Below, in pieces: positions 52,836-62,950 of a stretch of DNA of 64,000 nucleotides. The stretch lies in assembly GCF_023093595.1 (NCBI RefSeq), contig NZ_JALLIK010000110.1, forward strand, positions 222,140-286,139. The letters run 5' to 3'. The translations under genes were made by a program, and so were the position numbers. This DNA comes from Thauera aromatica_A. Lineage in GTDB: Bacteria > Pseudomonadota > Gammaproteobacteria > Burkholderiales > Rhodocyclaceae. Numbering within the stretch: the stretch's first letter is position 1; each line of letters starts with the position of its first letter. A model generated the notes under the pieces. That model was not told where the DNA came from. It ran no database searches and worked only from the letters and a program-made list of their open reading frames with translations.

Positions 52836-53693
52836 TCAGGCGGGCTTCGGCCCGCCTTTTTCATGTGCACCGGCCCCACGCTGGCGCTGGCAATGCGGAC
52901 AGAAGAAGGTCGCACGCTGCCCGCTGACGACACGGTGGATCGCCGCCCCGCACTGCGGGCACGGTTCGCCGCCACGGCCATACACCGCGTACTGCTGCTG
53001 GAAGTAGCCGGGCCGCCCATCACCGCCGACGAAGTCGCGCAGCGTGCTGCCGCCTGCGGCGATGGCCGCGCACAGCGTCTCGCGCACCGCCGCCACCAGT
53101 CGCGCGCAACGCTGCGGGCCGAGCCGGCCGGCCGGCTCCAGGGGGTGGATGCGGGCGCGGAACAGGCTTTCCGACGCATAGATGTTGCCCACACCGACCA
53201 CCCGCCGACCATCCATCAGGACGTGCTTGATCGGCGCCCGCAGGCCGCGCGTGACGCGGTGGAGCCAGGCGCCGTCAAACGCCGCGGACAGCGGCTCCGG
53301 CCCCAGCCCGGCGAGCAGCGGATGCAGCGCGGCGACGCCCGGCTGCCACAGCACGAGGCCGAAACGGCGCGGATCGCGCAGGCGCAAGGCCTGCCCGCCG
53401 AACACGAAATCGACGTGATCGTGCGCGCCGGGCGGCATTCCGGCCGGGACCAGGCGCAGGCTGCCGGACATGCCCAGATGGACGATCAGCGTGCCGTCGC
53501 CGAAATCGAACAGCAGGTACTTCGCCCGCCGCCGCACCGCCAGCAGCCGGCGCCCGACGAGCCGGCGGTCCAGATCCGCCGGCAACGGCTGGCGCAACCT
53601 CGGGTTGCGCACCACCAGCGCGTCGAGCATCCGCCCTTCAAGGTGGGGACGGATTCCGCTGCAGGTGGTCTCGACTTCGGGCAACTCAGGCAT
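52836..53693 (-). CDS. mutM: Formamidopyrimidine-DNA glycosylase
   Basis: A 285-residue DNA repair enzyme that removes 8-oxoguanine. The catalytic N-terminus PELPEVET (Pro after Met removal) is present, and the zinc finger CPQCGAAIHRVVSGQRATFF closes with CPHC. It is about 15 residues longer than usual, the extra tail being encoded by the terminator hairpin. ATG 53693 is set by the required MPELPEVE start. Confidence 0.97.
   Translation of the reverse strand: MPELPEVETTCSGIRPHLEGRMLDALVVRNPRLRQPLPADLDRRLVGRRLLAVRRRAKYLLFDFGDGTLIVHLGMSGSLRLVPAGMPPGAHDHVDFVFGGQALRLRDPRRFGLVLWQPGVAALHPLLAGLGPEPLSAAFDGAWLHRVTRGLRAPIKHVLMDGRRVVGVGNIYASESLFRARIHPLEPAGRLGPQRCARLVAAVRETLCAAIAAGGSTLRDFVGGDGRPGYFQQQYAVYGRGGEPCPQCGAAIHRVVSGQRATFFCPHCQRQRGAGAHEKGGPKPA
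52838..52860. terminator. Bidirectional terminator with TTCG loop, overlapping the mutM end
   Basis: AGGCGGGC-TTCG-GCCCGCCT followed by TTTT ends the ferredoxin transcript. On the other strand the hairpin encodes the last codons of mutM, so it may terminate both convergent genes. Confidence 0.85.
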
Positions 53694-53946
53694 CGGACAG
53701 GCCTCCGGGAAAAGGGGCGGCGGGCCGGGAATGACCGCCGCGGGGGCATTCGGCTTGCAGGCGCGGCGCCGATCTGCATACCATGGAGCGAACCCGATTC
53801 TAGTGCAGCGTTCCAACCACTCCAATCGACCGCGCCCGTCGCGACGGCGCCTCCCCACTCCCATTCATCCCTCCCACTCGCCCCTCCGATCCACCCCCGC
53901 TGCGGCGCGCCAGCCATACCCCACCGAAGTCCGTCGGACCACCCCA

Positions 53947-55665
53947 ATGAAGAACTCCCTCTCCCGCCTCGCCCGTTCGCTGTGCTTCACTCTCACGCTC
54001 GCCCTGGGCGGTGCTGCCGCTGCGGCGAACGGCGAACCCGGCGGGGACGACCCCCTTCCGGCGCAGGAACTGACCCCGTCCACCCTCTACCATTTCCTGC
54101 TCGCCGAAATCGCCGGTGCGCGCGGCCAGATCGGGCTTTCCGCCCAGCTCTACGTCGACCTCGCACGCGCCACCCGTGATCCGCGCATCGCCCGCCGCGC
54201 GACCGAGATCGCGCTGTACTCGCGCGACCTGCGGCTGACCACCGAGGCCGCGACGATCTGGGCCGAGTCCGCCCCCCAGTCGGAGGAAGCGCGCCGGGTA
54301 CTGGCCAGCGCGCGCAACGCCGGCGGCGACGGGGACCTCGACCTCGACGCCATCCAGATCCAGCTCGCCCGCGTCCTTGCCCAGTCCTCCGGCCGGCTGG
54401 CGCAAAACCTGCTCGGACTCAACCGCGCGCTCGCCGGCATACCCGACAGGCAGGCGGCGAAAACCATCATCAACCGCCTCACCGAACCTTACCTCGACCT
54501 GCCCGAAGCCCATATCGCGCGCGCGCAGGCGGCACTCCTCGGCCAGGCCCCGATGGAAGCGCTCGCCGCGGTCGATCGCGCCCTTGAACTCAACCACGGC
54601 TGGGAGCCGGCCGTGCTCCTCAAGGCGCAGATCCTGCAACAGGCCGGCGCCGGCGACGAAGCGCTCCGCCAGCTCGAAACCGAACTGGGGCGCAAGCCGG
54701 ACAGCGTGATCCTGCGCCAGGCCTACGCCCGCGGCCTGGTCGGGGCCCAGCGCTTCGACGAGGCACGCAGCCAGTTCCGCCGCCTGCTCGAGGCCCACCC
54801 GGGCGACACCGAACTGCGCTACGCCGTCGGCCTGCTGTCGCAGCAGCTCGGGGACGATGCCGACGCGGAGGCGAACTTCCGCCTCGCACTCGATGGCGGC
54901 CATCCGCAGCCGGACCTGATCCGCCTGCAACTGGGGCAGATCGCCGACGCCCGCGGCGACGGCGAGCACGCGCGCGAATGGTTCGGACAGATCAGCGACG
55001 AGCGCCACCTGCCCGAGGCGGTGATCCGCAGCGCGCACAGCCTCGCCCGCGAACACCGTCTCGACGAAGCGCGTGCCCTGCTCCAGGCGCAGGACGGCGA
55101 AGCTTCGCTGCGGCGCCGCTTCGCCATCGCCGAGGCCCAGCTGCTGCGCGATGCCGAGCGTCCCGCCGAAGCCCTCGGCGTGCTCGACGCGGCACTCGCC
55201 ACGCTGCCCGACGACCCCGACCTGCTGTACGAAGCCGCCATGCTGGCCGAACGTCTGGACCGCATCGACCTCATGGAAACCCGCTTGCGCCGCATCATCG
55301 CGCTCCAACCCGACCATGTGCATGCCCACAACGCGCTGGGCTACTCGCTCGCCGACCGCAACCTGCGCCTGGACGAAGCCGAAGCACTGATCGGCCGTGC
55401 CCTCGAGCTCGCCCCCGACGACCCGTTCATCCTCGACAGCATGGGCTGGGTGCGTTTCCGCCGCGGCGACATCGACTCCGCGCTCGAGCATCTCGAACGC
55501 GCCTACGCGCTGCGCCGCGACGCCGAGATCGCCGCCCATCTGGGCGAAGTGCTGTGGGCCCTCGACCGCCGCGACGATGCGAAGCGGATTTTCGGCGAAG
55601 CCCTCGCCGCCCATCCCGACAACCGCCTGCTCAACGAAACCGTGTTGCGGCTGGACGCCCGATGA
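53947..55665 (+). CDS. Exported tetratricopeptide-repeat protein
   Basis: A 572-residue protein with a signal peptide (MKNSLSRLARSLCFTLTLAL, cleavage near GGAAAAA) and TPR units from about residue 200 to the end, for example QPDHVHAHNALGYSLADRN and DPFILDSMGWVRFRRGDID. Such TPR proteins upstream of lolB-ispE are conserved in betaproteobacteria and are thought to serve in envelope assembly. ATG 53947 fits the signal peptide; the longer frame upstream shadows mutM. Confidence 0.88.
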   Translation: MKNSLSRLARSLCFTLTLALGGAAAAANGEPGGDDPLPAQELTPSTLYHFLLAEIAGARGQIGLSAQLYVDLARATRDPRIARRATEIALYSRDLRLTTEAATIWAESAPQSEEARRVLASARNAGGDGDLDLDAIQIQLARVLAQSSGRLAQNLLGLNRALAGIPDRQAAKTIINRLTEPYLDLPEAHIARAQAALLGQAPMEALAAVDRALELNHGWEPAVLLKAQILQQAGAGDEALRQLETELGRKPDSVILRQAYARGLVGAQRFDEARSQFRRLLEAHPGDTELRYAVGLLSQQLGDDADAEANFRLALDGGHPQPDLIRLQLGQIADARGDGEHAREWFGQISDERHLPEAVIRSAHSLAREHRLDEARALLQAQDGEASLRRRFAIAEAQLLRDAERPAEALGVLDAALATLPDDPDLLYEAAMLAERLDRIDLMETRLRRIIALQPDHVHAHNALGYSLADRNLRLDEAEALIGRALELAPDDPFILDSMGWVRFRRGDIDSALEHLERAYALRRDAEIAAHLGEVLWALDRRDDAKRIFGEALAAHPDNRLLNETVLRLDAR

Positions 55666-56240
55666 GCGCGGCACGCACTCTGCTCGCAGCGCTCGCCGGC
55701 GCCCTCGCGCTCGGCGCCTGCGCGCCCCTGCCCGCGCCCGCCGACCATCCTGCAGCCGTCCGCCACGCACAGCCCGCATTCCTCCTCGAAGGCCGGATGT
55801 CGGCCACCGACGGCCAGCAGGCCGCGAGCGGCCGCATCGAATGGGAGCATGCGCCGCACGCCGACCGCCTGACCCTGCTCAACCCGCTCGGCCAGATCGC
55901 CGCCCGGCTCGACAGCGATGCCGCCGGCGCCACCCTGCTTACCGCCGACGGCCAGCGTATCGTCGCCGCCAGCGCCGACGCCTTGCTGCCGCAAGTGCTC
56001 GGTGTCGAAGTGCCGGTGGCGCGTCTCCGGCTCTGGGTGCAGGCCGCTCCCGGCGCCGGCGCCGAAATCCGCCAGCGCGACGGCTACGGCCGCCCGCAAC
56101 TGCTCATCGACCAGGGCTGGCGCATCGATTACCTGGCCTACACCGACGACAGCGCCGGCGCCCCGCCCGCCCGCCTCGACATTTCACGCGGCGACCACCG
56201 CATTCGCCTGATCATCGATTCATGGACCGCCTACCCCTGA
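55662..56240 (+). CDS. lolB: Outer-membrane lipoprotein insertion protein LolB
   Basis: A 192-residue lipoprotein that receives lipoproteins from LolA and inserts them in the outer membrane. Lipobox LGAC places lipidated Cys20. The core motifs FLLEGRMSATDGQQAASGRIEW (two stretches) and LTLLNPLGQIAARL are those of LolB. It overlaps the TPR gene by 4 bases and ispE by 19. Confidence 0.92.
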   Translation: MSAARTLLAALAGALALGACAPLPAPADHPAAVRHAQPAFLLEGRMSATDGQQAASGRIEWEHAPHADRLTLLNPLGQIAARLDSDAAGATLLTADGQRIVAASADALLPQVLGVEVPVARLRLWVQAAPGAGAEIRQRDGYGRPQLLIDQGWRIDYLAYTDDSAGAPPARLDISRGDHRIRLIIDSWTAYP

Positions 56241-57100
56241 CCGCACCGTCGACGACCGATCCGGCCCGTCTCGAGGGCTGCCCCGCACCGGCCAAGCTCA
56301 ACCTGTTCCTGCATGTGACAGGGCGCCGGGCCGACGGCTACCACCTCCTGCAGACCGCCTTCCGCCTGCTCGACTGGGGCGACACCCTCGATTTCACCCT
56401 GCGTGCCGACGGCCTCGTCCGCCGCACCACCACCCTGCCCGGCGTTCCCGCAGAGCAGGATCTGGTCGTGCGCGCCGCCCGCCTGCTGCAGGCCCACACC
56501 GGCTGCAGCCTGGGCGCGGAGATCGCCGTGCACAAGGCCTTGCCGCTGGGGGGCGGCATCGGCGGCGGCAGCTCCGACGCCGCCACCACCCTGATCGCCC
56601 TCAACCGGCTATGGCGGACCGGACTGTCGCGCCCCCAGCTACAGGCGCTCGGGCTGCAGCTGGGGGCCGACGTGCCGGTTTTCGTGTTCGGCCGGGACGC
56701 TTTCGCCGAAGGCATCGGCGAAGCGCTGCAGCCGCTGAGCCTGCAGCCGGCCTGGTACGTCGTGCTATCGCCGGGAGTATCGGTGCCGACCGCCGAAATT
56801 TTTTCAGCGAAGGACTTGACGCGCGATACACCTCCAATCAGAATGGCGGACTTCGCAGCGAGCACTACCCGAAATGACTTGCAGCCAGTGGCCTGCAGCC
56901 GTTACCCGGAAGTGCGAGACGCGATCGAGTGGCTGACGCAATACGCGCCGGCCACGATGACAGGATCGGGCGCCTGCGTGTTTGCGGAAGTCCCCTCGGA
57001 AGCCGGGGCCGACCGTATCGCGAAAAGCTGTCCGCCACACTGGAAAGCCTGGAAAGTGCGAAGCCTGACTCGCCATCCGCTTTACGAGTGGTTAGAATAG
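56222..57100 (+). CDS. ispE: 4-diphosphocytidyl-2-C-methyl-D-erythritol kinase
   Basis: A 292-residue GHMP kinase of the MEP isoprenoid pathway. CPAPAKLNLFLHVTGRRADGYH starts the fold in two pieces, the ATP-binding glycine loop is PLGGGIGGGSSDAA, and MTGSGACVFA is motif 3. lolB-ispE-tRNA-Gln-prs is the standard betaproteobacterial order. Confidence 0.96.
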   Translation: MDRLPLTAPSTTDPARLEGCPAPAKLNLFLHVTGRRADGYHLLQTAFRLLDWGDTLDFTLRADGLVRRTTTLPGVPAEQDLVVRAARLLQAHTGCSLGAEIAVHKALPLGGGIGGGSSDAATTLIALNRLWRTGLSRPQLQALGLQLGADVPVFVFGRDAFAEGIGEALQPLSLQPAWYVVLSPGVSVPTAEIFSAKDLTRDTPPIRMADFAASTTRNDLQPVACSRYPEVRDAIEWLTQYAPATMTGSGACVFAEVPSEAGADRIAKSCPPHWKAWKVRSLTRHPLYEWLE

Positions 57101-57144
57101 CGCCCGCTTCGTCGAACGATCCGTTTCACGGCGAAACAGTTTAT

Positions 57145-57221
57145 TGGGGAGTCGCCAAGTCGGTTAAGGCACCGGATTTTGATTCCGGCATTCGAGGGTT
57201 CGAATCCTTCCTCCCCAGCCA
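57145..57221 (+). tRNA. tRNA-Gln (TTG)
   Basis: A 77-base tRNA: acceptor TGGGGAG/CTCCCCA with the glutamine-typical T1-A72 weak pair, anticodon stem CCGGA/TCCGG with loop TTTTGAT (anticodon TTG), T-arm GAGGG/CCTTC, and encoded CCA after discriminator G. It lies between ispE and prs. Confidence 0.96.
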
Positions 57222-57230
57222 CACAACGAC

Positions 57231-57260
57231 GGGCAGGCCACGAGCCTGCCCGAGTCGTTT
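57231..57260 (+). terminator. Hairpin after tRNA-Gln
   Basis: GGGCAGGC and GCCTGCCC with a 5-base loop, then GAGTCGTTT. A good stem but a weak T-run; it may end or only slow the tRNA transcript ahead of prs. Confidence 0.5.
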
Positions 57261-57310
57261 CCACGCGGCATTTTTTGCGCGTTGTTTCTTACGGCATCGG
57301 AGTAGCAGAA

Positions 57311-58261
<951 letters not shown>

Positions 58262-58354
58262 TTTTCCCCTCCGCGCCCGCCTCCGGGCGAGACGCGGATT
58301 TTGCCGTTTCCGCCTGGTCGCGGGCGGAGATCTTCACCACTCAGGAGCAACACC

Positions 58355-58954
58355 ATGCAAATCGAATTCAAGGCGAGCAAGCGTGACGCGCAGGGTACGG
58401 GTGCGAGCCGCCGCCTGCGTCGCGCCGGCCAACTGCCGGGCATCATCTACGGCGGCACGGGCGAAGCCCAGCCGATCGTGATGGACCACAACGAGCTCTA
58501 CCACCTGCTGCGCAAGGAAGCCTTCCACGCCTCGGTGCTGAGCATCGACGTCGACGGCAGCAAGGAAATCGCCGTGCTGCGCGACACCCAGTGGCACCCG
58601 TTCAAGCAGCAAGTGCTGCACATCGACTTCCAGCGCGTGGCCGCCGACCAGAAGATGCACCTCAAGGTGCCGCTGCACTTCAGCGGCGACGACGTCAGCC
58701 CGGCGGTCAAGCTCGGCGGCTGCATGATCTCGCACGTGATCAACGAAATCGACGTCCAGTGCCTGCCGAAGGATCTGCCCGAGTTCGTCGGCGTCGACCT
58801 CTCCGCCCTCGAGGCCGGCCAGTCGGTGCACGTGTCGCAGCTCGTGCTGCCGGCCGGTGTCGAGCTGGTTCAGCACGGCGAAGGCGACCCGGTCGTGGCC
58901 ACCGCGGTCCAGGTCAAGGGCGCCGCCGCCGAAGGCGAAGGCGAAGCGGCGTAA
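58355..58954 (+). CDS. rplY: 50S ribosomal protein L25 (Ctc/TL5 type)
   Basis: A 199-residue protein with the 5S-rRNA-binding L25 domain (GTGASRRLRRAGQLPGIIYGG) and the C-terminal TL5 beta domain found in the long Ctc form. A TCAGGAGCAA site fits ATG 58355. The end is Glu/Ala-rich (AAAEGEGEAA). Confidence 0.96.
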   Translation: MQIEFKASKRDAQGTGASRRLRRAGQLPGIIYGGTGEAQPIVMDHNELYHLLRKEAFHASVLSIDVDGSKEIAVLRDTQWHPFKQQVLHIDFQRVAADQKMHLKVPLHFSGDDVSPAVKLGGCMISHVINEIDVQCLPKDLPEFVGVDLSALEAGQSVHVSQLVLPAGVELVQHGEGDPVVATAVQVKGAAAEGEGEAA

Positions 58955-58998
58955 GCCCCTTCCCCTGCCTAGCCCCGCATGCCGGAGACCGATCACCG

Positions 58999-59682
58999 AT
59001 GACCGCTGCGCCTTCGCGCCCCCTGCGTCTCGTCGTCGGTCTCGGCAACCCGGGGGCCGAATACTCCGAAACCCGGCACAACGCCGGGTTTCGGTTTTGT
59101 GAGCGCCTCGCCGACCAGCTCGGCGTGCGCTTCGCACACGAATCCCGTTTCCACGGCTTGGTCGCCAACGCGCGCGCAGCCGGCGTCTGGCTGCTGATGC
59201 CGCAGACCTTCATGAACCGCTCCGGCCAGGCCATCGGCGCGCTGGCGCGCTTTTACCGCATCGAGCCGGCCGAGATCCTCGTCGTCCATGACGAACTCGA
59301 CCTTCCCCCCGGCCAGCTGCGGCTGAAGTTCGGCGGCGGACTGGGCGGTCACAACGGCCTGAAGGACAGCTCCGCCCACCTCGGCACCCACGACTACTGG
59401 CGCCTGCGCATCGGCATCGGTCACCCGGGCGAGCGCAGCGAAGTGGTGAACTTCGTGCTCAAGCCGGCGCGGCGCGAAGAGCAGGCGCTGATCGACGAGG
59501 CGATCGACAAGGCGCTCGTCGCCTGGCCCCAGCTCGCACGCGGCGAGCTCAACACCGCCGCAACCCGCCTCAACGCCCGCCCGGCCCCGCCCAAACCTCC
59601 GAAACCGCCCAAGGCGCCCAAATCCGCGGCCGCACCCGACGGCGCGGCCTCGGCAACTCCCAAGGACGAACCCCAGCCATGA
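58999..59682 (+). CDS. pth: Peptidyl-tRNA hydrolase
   Basis: A 227-residue enzyme recycling peptidyl-tRNA. Key residues are visible: Asn in GLGNPGAEY, catalytic His in TRHNAGF, Asp in VVHDELDLPPG and Asn in GGHNGLKD. The last about 35 residues form a Pro/Lys/Ala-rich tail (RPAPPKPPKPPKAPK), absent from E. coli Pth (194 residues). It overlaps ychF by 4 bases. Confidence 0.96.
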   Translation: MTAAPSRPLRLVVGLGNPGAEYSETRHNAGFRFCERLADQLGVRFAHESRFHGLVANARAAGVWLLMPQTFMNRSGQAIGALARFYRIEPAEILVVHDELDLPPGQLRLKFGGGLGGHNGLKDSSAHLGTHDYWRLRIGIGHPGERSEVVNFVLKPARREEQALIDEAIDKALVAWPQLARGELNTAATRLNARPAPPKPPKPPKAPKSAAAPDGAASATPKDEPQP

Positions 59683-60770
59683 GCCTGAAATGCGGAATCG
59701 TCGGCCTGCCCAACGTCGGCAAGTCGACCCTGTTCAACGCCCTCACCAAGGCCGGCATCCAGGCCGAAAACTATCCCTTCTGCACCATCGAGCCGAACGT
59801 GGGCATCGTCGAAGTACCCGATCCGCGCCTTAGCGCGCTGTCGGCGATCGTCAAGCCGCAGAAGGTGCAGCCGGCGATCGTCGAGTTCGTCGACATCGCC
59901 GGCCTGGTCGCCGGCGCCTCCAAGGGCGAAGGCCTGGGCAACCAGTTCCTCGCCAACATCCGCGAGACCGACGCCATCGTGCACGTCGTGCGCTGTTTCG
60001 CCGACGACAACGTGATCCACGTCGCGGGCAGCGTCGACCCGATCCGCGACATCGAAGTCATCGACACCGAACTCGCGCTCGCCGACCTCGCCACGGTCGA
60101 AAAGGCGCTCACCCGCTACAAGCGCCCCGCCGCCGCCGGCGACAAGGACGCCAAGATCCTCGTCGCGGTACTGGAGAAGTGCTTCGCCCAGCTCGACCAG
60201 GGCAAGCCGGTACGCGCGCTCGAGCTGTCGAAGGAAGAATGGGCCAGCCTCAAGCCCTTCTGCCTGATCACCGCGAAGCCGGTCCTCTACGCCGCCAACG
60301 TCGCCGAAGACGGCTTCGACGACAACCCTCATCTGGATGCGGTGCGCACCCACGCGCAGGCCGAAGGCGCCGAAGTCGTCGCCCTGTGCGCCGCGATCGA
60401 AGCCGAGATCGCCGACCTCGACGACGCCGACAAGAAGGACTTCCTCGAGTCCATGGGGCTGGAAGAGCCCGGCCTCGACCGCCTGATCCGCGCCGGTTAC
60501 AAATTGCTCGGCCTCCAGACCTACTTCACCGCCGGAGTGAAGGAAGTGCGCGCCTGGACGATCCACGTCGGCGACACCGCACCGCAGGCCGCGGGCGTGA
60601 TCCACACCGACTTCGAGCGCGGCTTCATCCGCGCCCAGACCATCGCCTACGAGGATTTCATCCAGTTCAAGGGCGAGGCCGGGGCCAAGGAAGCGGGCAA
60701 GATGCGCGCCGAGGGCAAGGACTATGTGGTCAAGGACGGCGACGTGCTGAACTTCCTGTTCAACGTCTAG
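59679..60770 (+). CDS. ychF: Ribosome-binding ATPase YchF
   Basis: A 363-residue Obg-family P-loop protein that prefers ATP. G1 is GLPNVGKSTLFNALT, switch region NYPFCTIEPNVGIV, G3 DIAGLVAGASKGEGLG, and the C-terminal TGS domain ends KDGDVLNFLFNV. pth-ychF is universally paired. It is the last chromosomal-backbone gene before the integrase. Confidence 0.97.
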   Translation: MSLKCGIVGLPNVGKSTLFNALTKAGIQAENYPFCTIEPNVGIVEVPDPRLSALSAIVKPQKVQPAIVEFVDIAGLVAGASKGEGLGNQFLANIRETDAIVHVVRCFADDNVIHVAGSVDPIRDIEVIDTELALADLATVEKALTRYKRPAAAGDKDAKILVAVLEKCFAQLDQGKPVRALELSKEEWASLKPFCLITAKPVLYAANVAEDGFDDNPHLDAVRTHAQAEGAEVVALCAAIEAEIADLDDADKKDFLESMGLEEPGLDRLIRAGYKLLGLQTYFTAGVKEVRAWTIHVGDTAPQAAGVIHTDFERGFIRAQTIAYEDFIQFKGEAGAKEAGKMRAEGKDYVVKDGDVLNFLFNV

Positions 60771-60834
60771 AGCCAAGCAGGCCATTTCTCAGGGTTTCAC
60801 AAGATTGCTTCGAAGCCCTTAAACAACGCTATAG

Positions 60835-60855
60835 CCCCGGTAAATCCGGGGTTTT
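60835..60855 (+). terminator. Terminator after ychF
   Basis: CCCCGG-TAAAT-CCGGGG followed by TTTT. A short but perfect stem 64 bases past the ychF stop. Confidence 0.7.
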
Positions 60856-60911
60856 GCGTTTCTATGGCTTGCATGCGATTGCTCGACCTTGCCCGTGCAA
60901 AGTGACTACGC

Positions 60912-60952
60912 AGGTGTATACGAAAATTAGACCAAGGGAAATAAGGTGTATA
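60912..60952 (+). repeat. Direct repeats before the integrase gene
   Basis: AGGTGTATA occurs at 60912-60920 and again at 60944-60952, 32 bases apart, in an AT-richer gap between ychF and the integrase. Short direct repeats beside an integrase gene fit arm-type integrase sites or an operator. No longer repeat that would mark attL was found. Confidence 0.35.
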
Positions 60953-60992
60953 TGATTCATTCATCACCCCTTCTTGCAGACCCCGTGACACC

Positions 60993-62189
60993 ATGCTTAC
61001 AGATGCCCACTGCCGTGCTGCCAAACCGAAGGAGCAGCTCTACCGCCTGAATGATCTTCGCGGCCTCTACCTCGAAGTGAAGCCCAATGGGGTCAAGGCT
61101 TGGCGCTATCGCTTCAAGCTGGGCGGCAAGGGGTCGTGGTTCGCGCTGGGCGACTACCCCACCGTCAGCCTTGCCGAAGCACGGGACAAGTGTGAGGAAG
61201 CACGCAAGCTGGTTAAGCAGGGCATAAACCCCGTACAGCATCGGCAGTTGGTGCGCCTCAAGCGCGAGCAGGATTCCGCCAACACCTTCGAGGCTGTAGC
61301 CAAAGAGTGGCTGGCCCTACGAGACTGGGAAGACGTCACCAAGAAACGCCGCCTGGACATGCTGGAGCGTGTGGTCTTCCCCAGCATCGGTAGGCTACCT
61401 GTGCGCGACATCACCCCAGCGCACGTTCTCGACATTCTCACCAAGACCGTGAAGCGCGGTGCTCCGACCGTCGCCGCCGAAGCGAAACGCACCATGTCTG
61501 GCATCTTCGAACTGGCTGTTGCCACCTTGCGGGCAGACAACGATCCTGTCTGGCCCGTCCGCAAGGCGTTGCCCGCCAACAAAACACAGCACAAGACGGC
61601 GCTGACCACCGCGCAGATTGGCAAGCTGCTCAACGACTTCGACAACCATCGCTGCGGCTATCAGGTGAACTTCTGCATCCAGTTGATGTGGTGGACGCTA
61701 GCGCGTCCCAGCGAAGCGGCAGAAGCGGAATGGGCTGAATTCGATCTCGATACCGCGCTTTGGACGATCCCAGCCCGGCGCATGAAAGCCCGCCGTGAAC
61801 ATGTAGTGCCGTTGCCAACGCAGGCCGTAGAGATGTTGCGCCGCCTGCACGCCATCAGCGGTGACCGGACGCACCTCTTTCCCGGCAGGGATGACCGCAA
61901 CAGGCCGATGTCGGTGCATTCGATCCGGCAGGCGCTCAAGGTGCTGGGCTGGAGCGGCACTTACAGCCCGCACGGCACCAGAACCACGGGCAGCACCCGG
62001 CTGAACGAGATGGGCTATCGCGCCGACGCCATCGAAGCGCAGCTTGCCCATGCGGAACCCAACTCGGTACGCCGTACCTACAATCATGCCACCTATATCG
62101 AAGAGCGGCGGGGCATGATGCAGGCGTGGGCGGACAAGCTCGAAATCTGGAAGCGGGAGAGCACAGGTGAAGTCAGTAGAACACAGTGA
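60993..62189 (+). CDS. Tyrosine recombinase, P4-type integrase
   Basis: A 398-residue site-specific integrase. The N-terminal DUF4102-like arm-binding domain (RLNDLRGLYLEVKPNGVKAW) is followed by a core-binding domain (TFEAVAKEWLALRDW) and the catalytic domain, with Arg in LARPSEAAEAEW, His-x-x-Arg in SPHGTRTTG, the second His in LAHAEPNSV and nucleophile Tyr in YNHATYIEE. All catalytic residues are present. Its place directly after ychF, with accessory genes downstream, marks the start of an integrated element. The 3' end overlaps the next gene by 23 bases. Confidence 0.92.
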   Translation: MLTDAHCRAAKPKEQLYRLNDLRGLYLEVKPNGVKAWRYRFKLGGKGSWFALGDYPTVSLAEARDKCEEARKLVKQGINPVQHRQLVRLKREQDSANTFEAVAKEWLALRDWEDVTKKRRLDMLERVVFPSIGRLPVRDITPAHVLDILTKTVKRGAPTVAAEAKRTMSGIFELAVATLRADNDPVWPVRKALPANKTQHKTALTTAQIGKLLNDFDNHRCGYQVNFCIQLMWWTLARPSEAAEAEWAEFDLDTALWTIPARRMKARREHVVPLPTQAVEMLRRLHAISGDRTHLFPGRDDRNRPMSVHSIRQALKVLGWSGTYSPHGTRTTGSTRLNEMGYRADAIEAQLAHAEPNSVRRTYNHATYIEERRGMMQAWADKLEIWKRESTGEVSRTQ

Positions 62190-62934
62190 GTACCTGCCCG
62201 ACACGGAGGTAGGACGCTCACTATTCAGGGAGCGCCTGATTGCAAAAATTCAGCAACATCGCGATTTCAAGGCGCTGCCACAAGAAATTCAGTCGAGCTT
62301 CTTTGAGGAGTTAGCTGAACTCACCCTCTTCGGCACCAACAACTGTTCGGTGGAGACACATAGCCCTAGGATACGCAAGCTCGAAAAACTGGCCGACAGT
62401 TATCGCCGGGTTGCCAATAGCATTGAACTGCTTTCGGAAATAGATGAGCTGCTGCTCGATGATGCCTTTCAACACAGCATACCTTTGCAACAGCAAAAGA
62501 AACTGATGCGACAGCTGGCTGCTGATATTGATGGCCTGATAGGCGCTATGCGTCAGACGCCCTCTGGCACATCTGAGCGGTTTTTGCTACGACTGCAGGG
62601 CGCGAGCTTGCTGAAGAAATTGGAAAAGCTGGGAGTCGCCTGCAAGATCAACAATGATTTTCAGAAAATCGACCAAGATGATGTGGCGCACCGCGAGGAA
62701 AGCGAGGGCGTGCAACGCTTTCTGCCGGATCTTTCGCAAAGTATGACTCTTGCCATGCTCTGTACCATGCTGATTATCTTCAACAATGGCCAGCTCGTTG
62801 AATGGAGCCATTGCCGATGGCTGCTAAAGGAAGGCAAAAAAGCGCTTGCTTTTGAACGTCGACTCGCTGAATCACTACCAAGATCAGACGAGTTATTAGT
62901 GTTAAAAAAACAAATTCTCCAACATGGCCAATGA
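62167..62934 (+). CDS. Hypothetical protein of the integrated element
   Basis: A 255-residue protein starting at GTG 62167 inside the integrase end. I recognise no family. It is largely alpha-helical and charged (LADSYRRVANSIELLSEID; QQQKKLMRQLAADIDGLIG) with one hydrophobic stretch near residue 195 (MTLAMLCTMLIIFNNGQLV) that may be a single membrane or buried helix. Base composition is clearly lower in GC than the chromosome. Coupling with the integrase suggests it is part of the same element, but it also faces the QatD-like gene. Confidence 0.65.
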   Translation: MKSVEHSEYLPDTEVGRSLFRERLIAKIQQHRDFKALPQEIQSSFFEELAELTLFGTNNCSVETHSPRIRKLEKLADSYRRVANSIELLSEIDELLLDDAFQHSIPLQQQKKLMRQLAADIDGLIGAMRQTPSGTSERFLLRLQGASLLKKLEKLGVACKINNDFQKIDQDDVAHREESEGVQRFLPDLSQSMTLAMLCTMLIIFNNGQLVEWSHCRWLLKEGKKALAFERRLAESLPRSDELLVLKKQILQHGQ

Positions 62935-62950
62935 TGCTAAAAGCTAGAAA

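Noticed and set aside
57082..57264. Minus-strand frame over tRNA-Gln
   Set aside because: Antisense of the tRNA, with no ribosome site and no family match.
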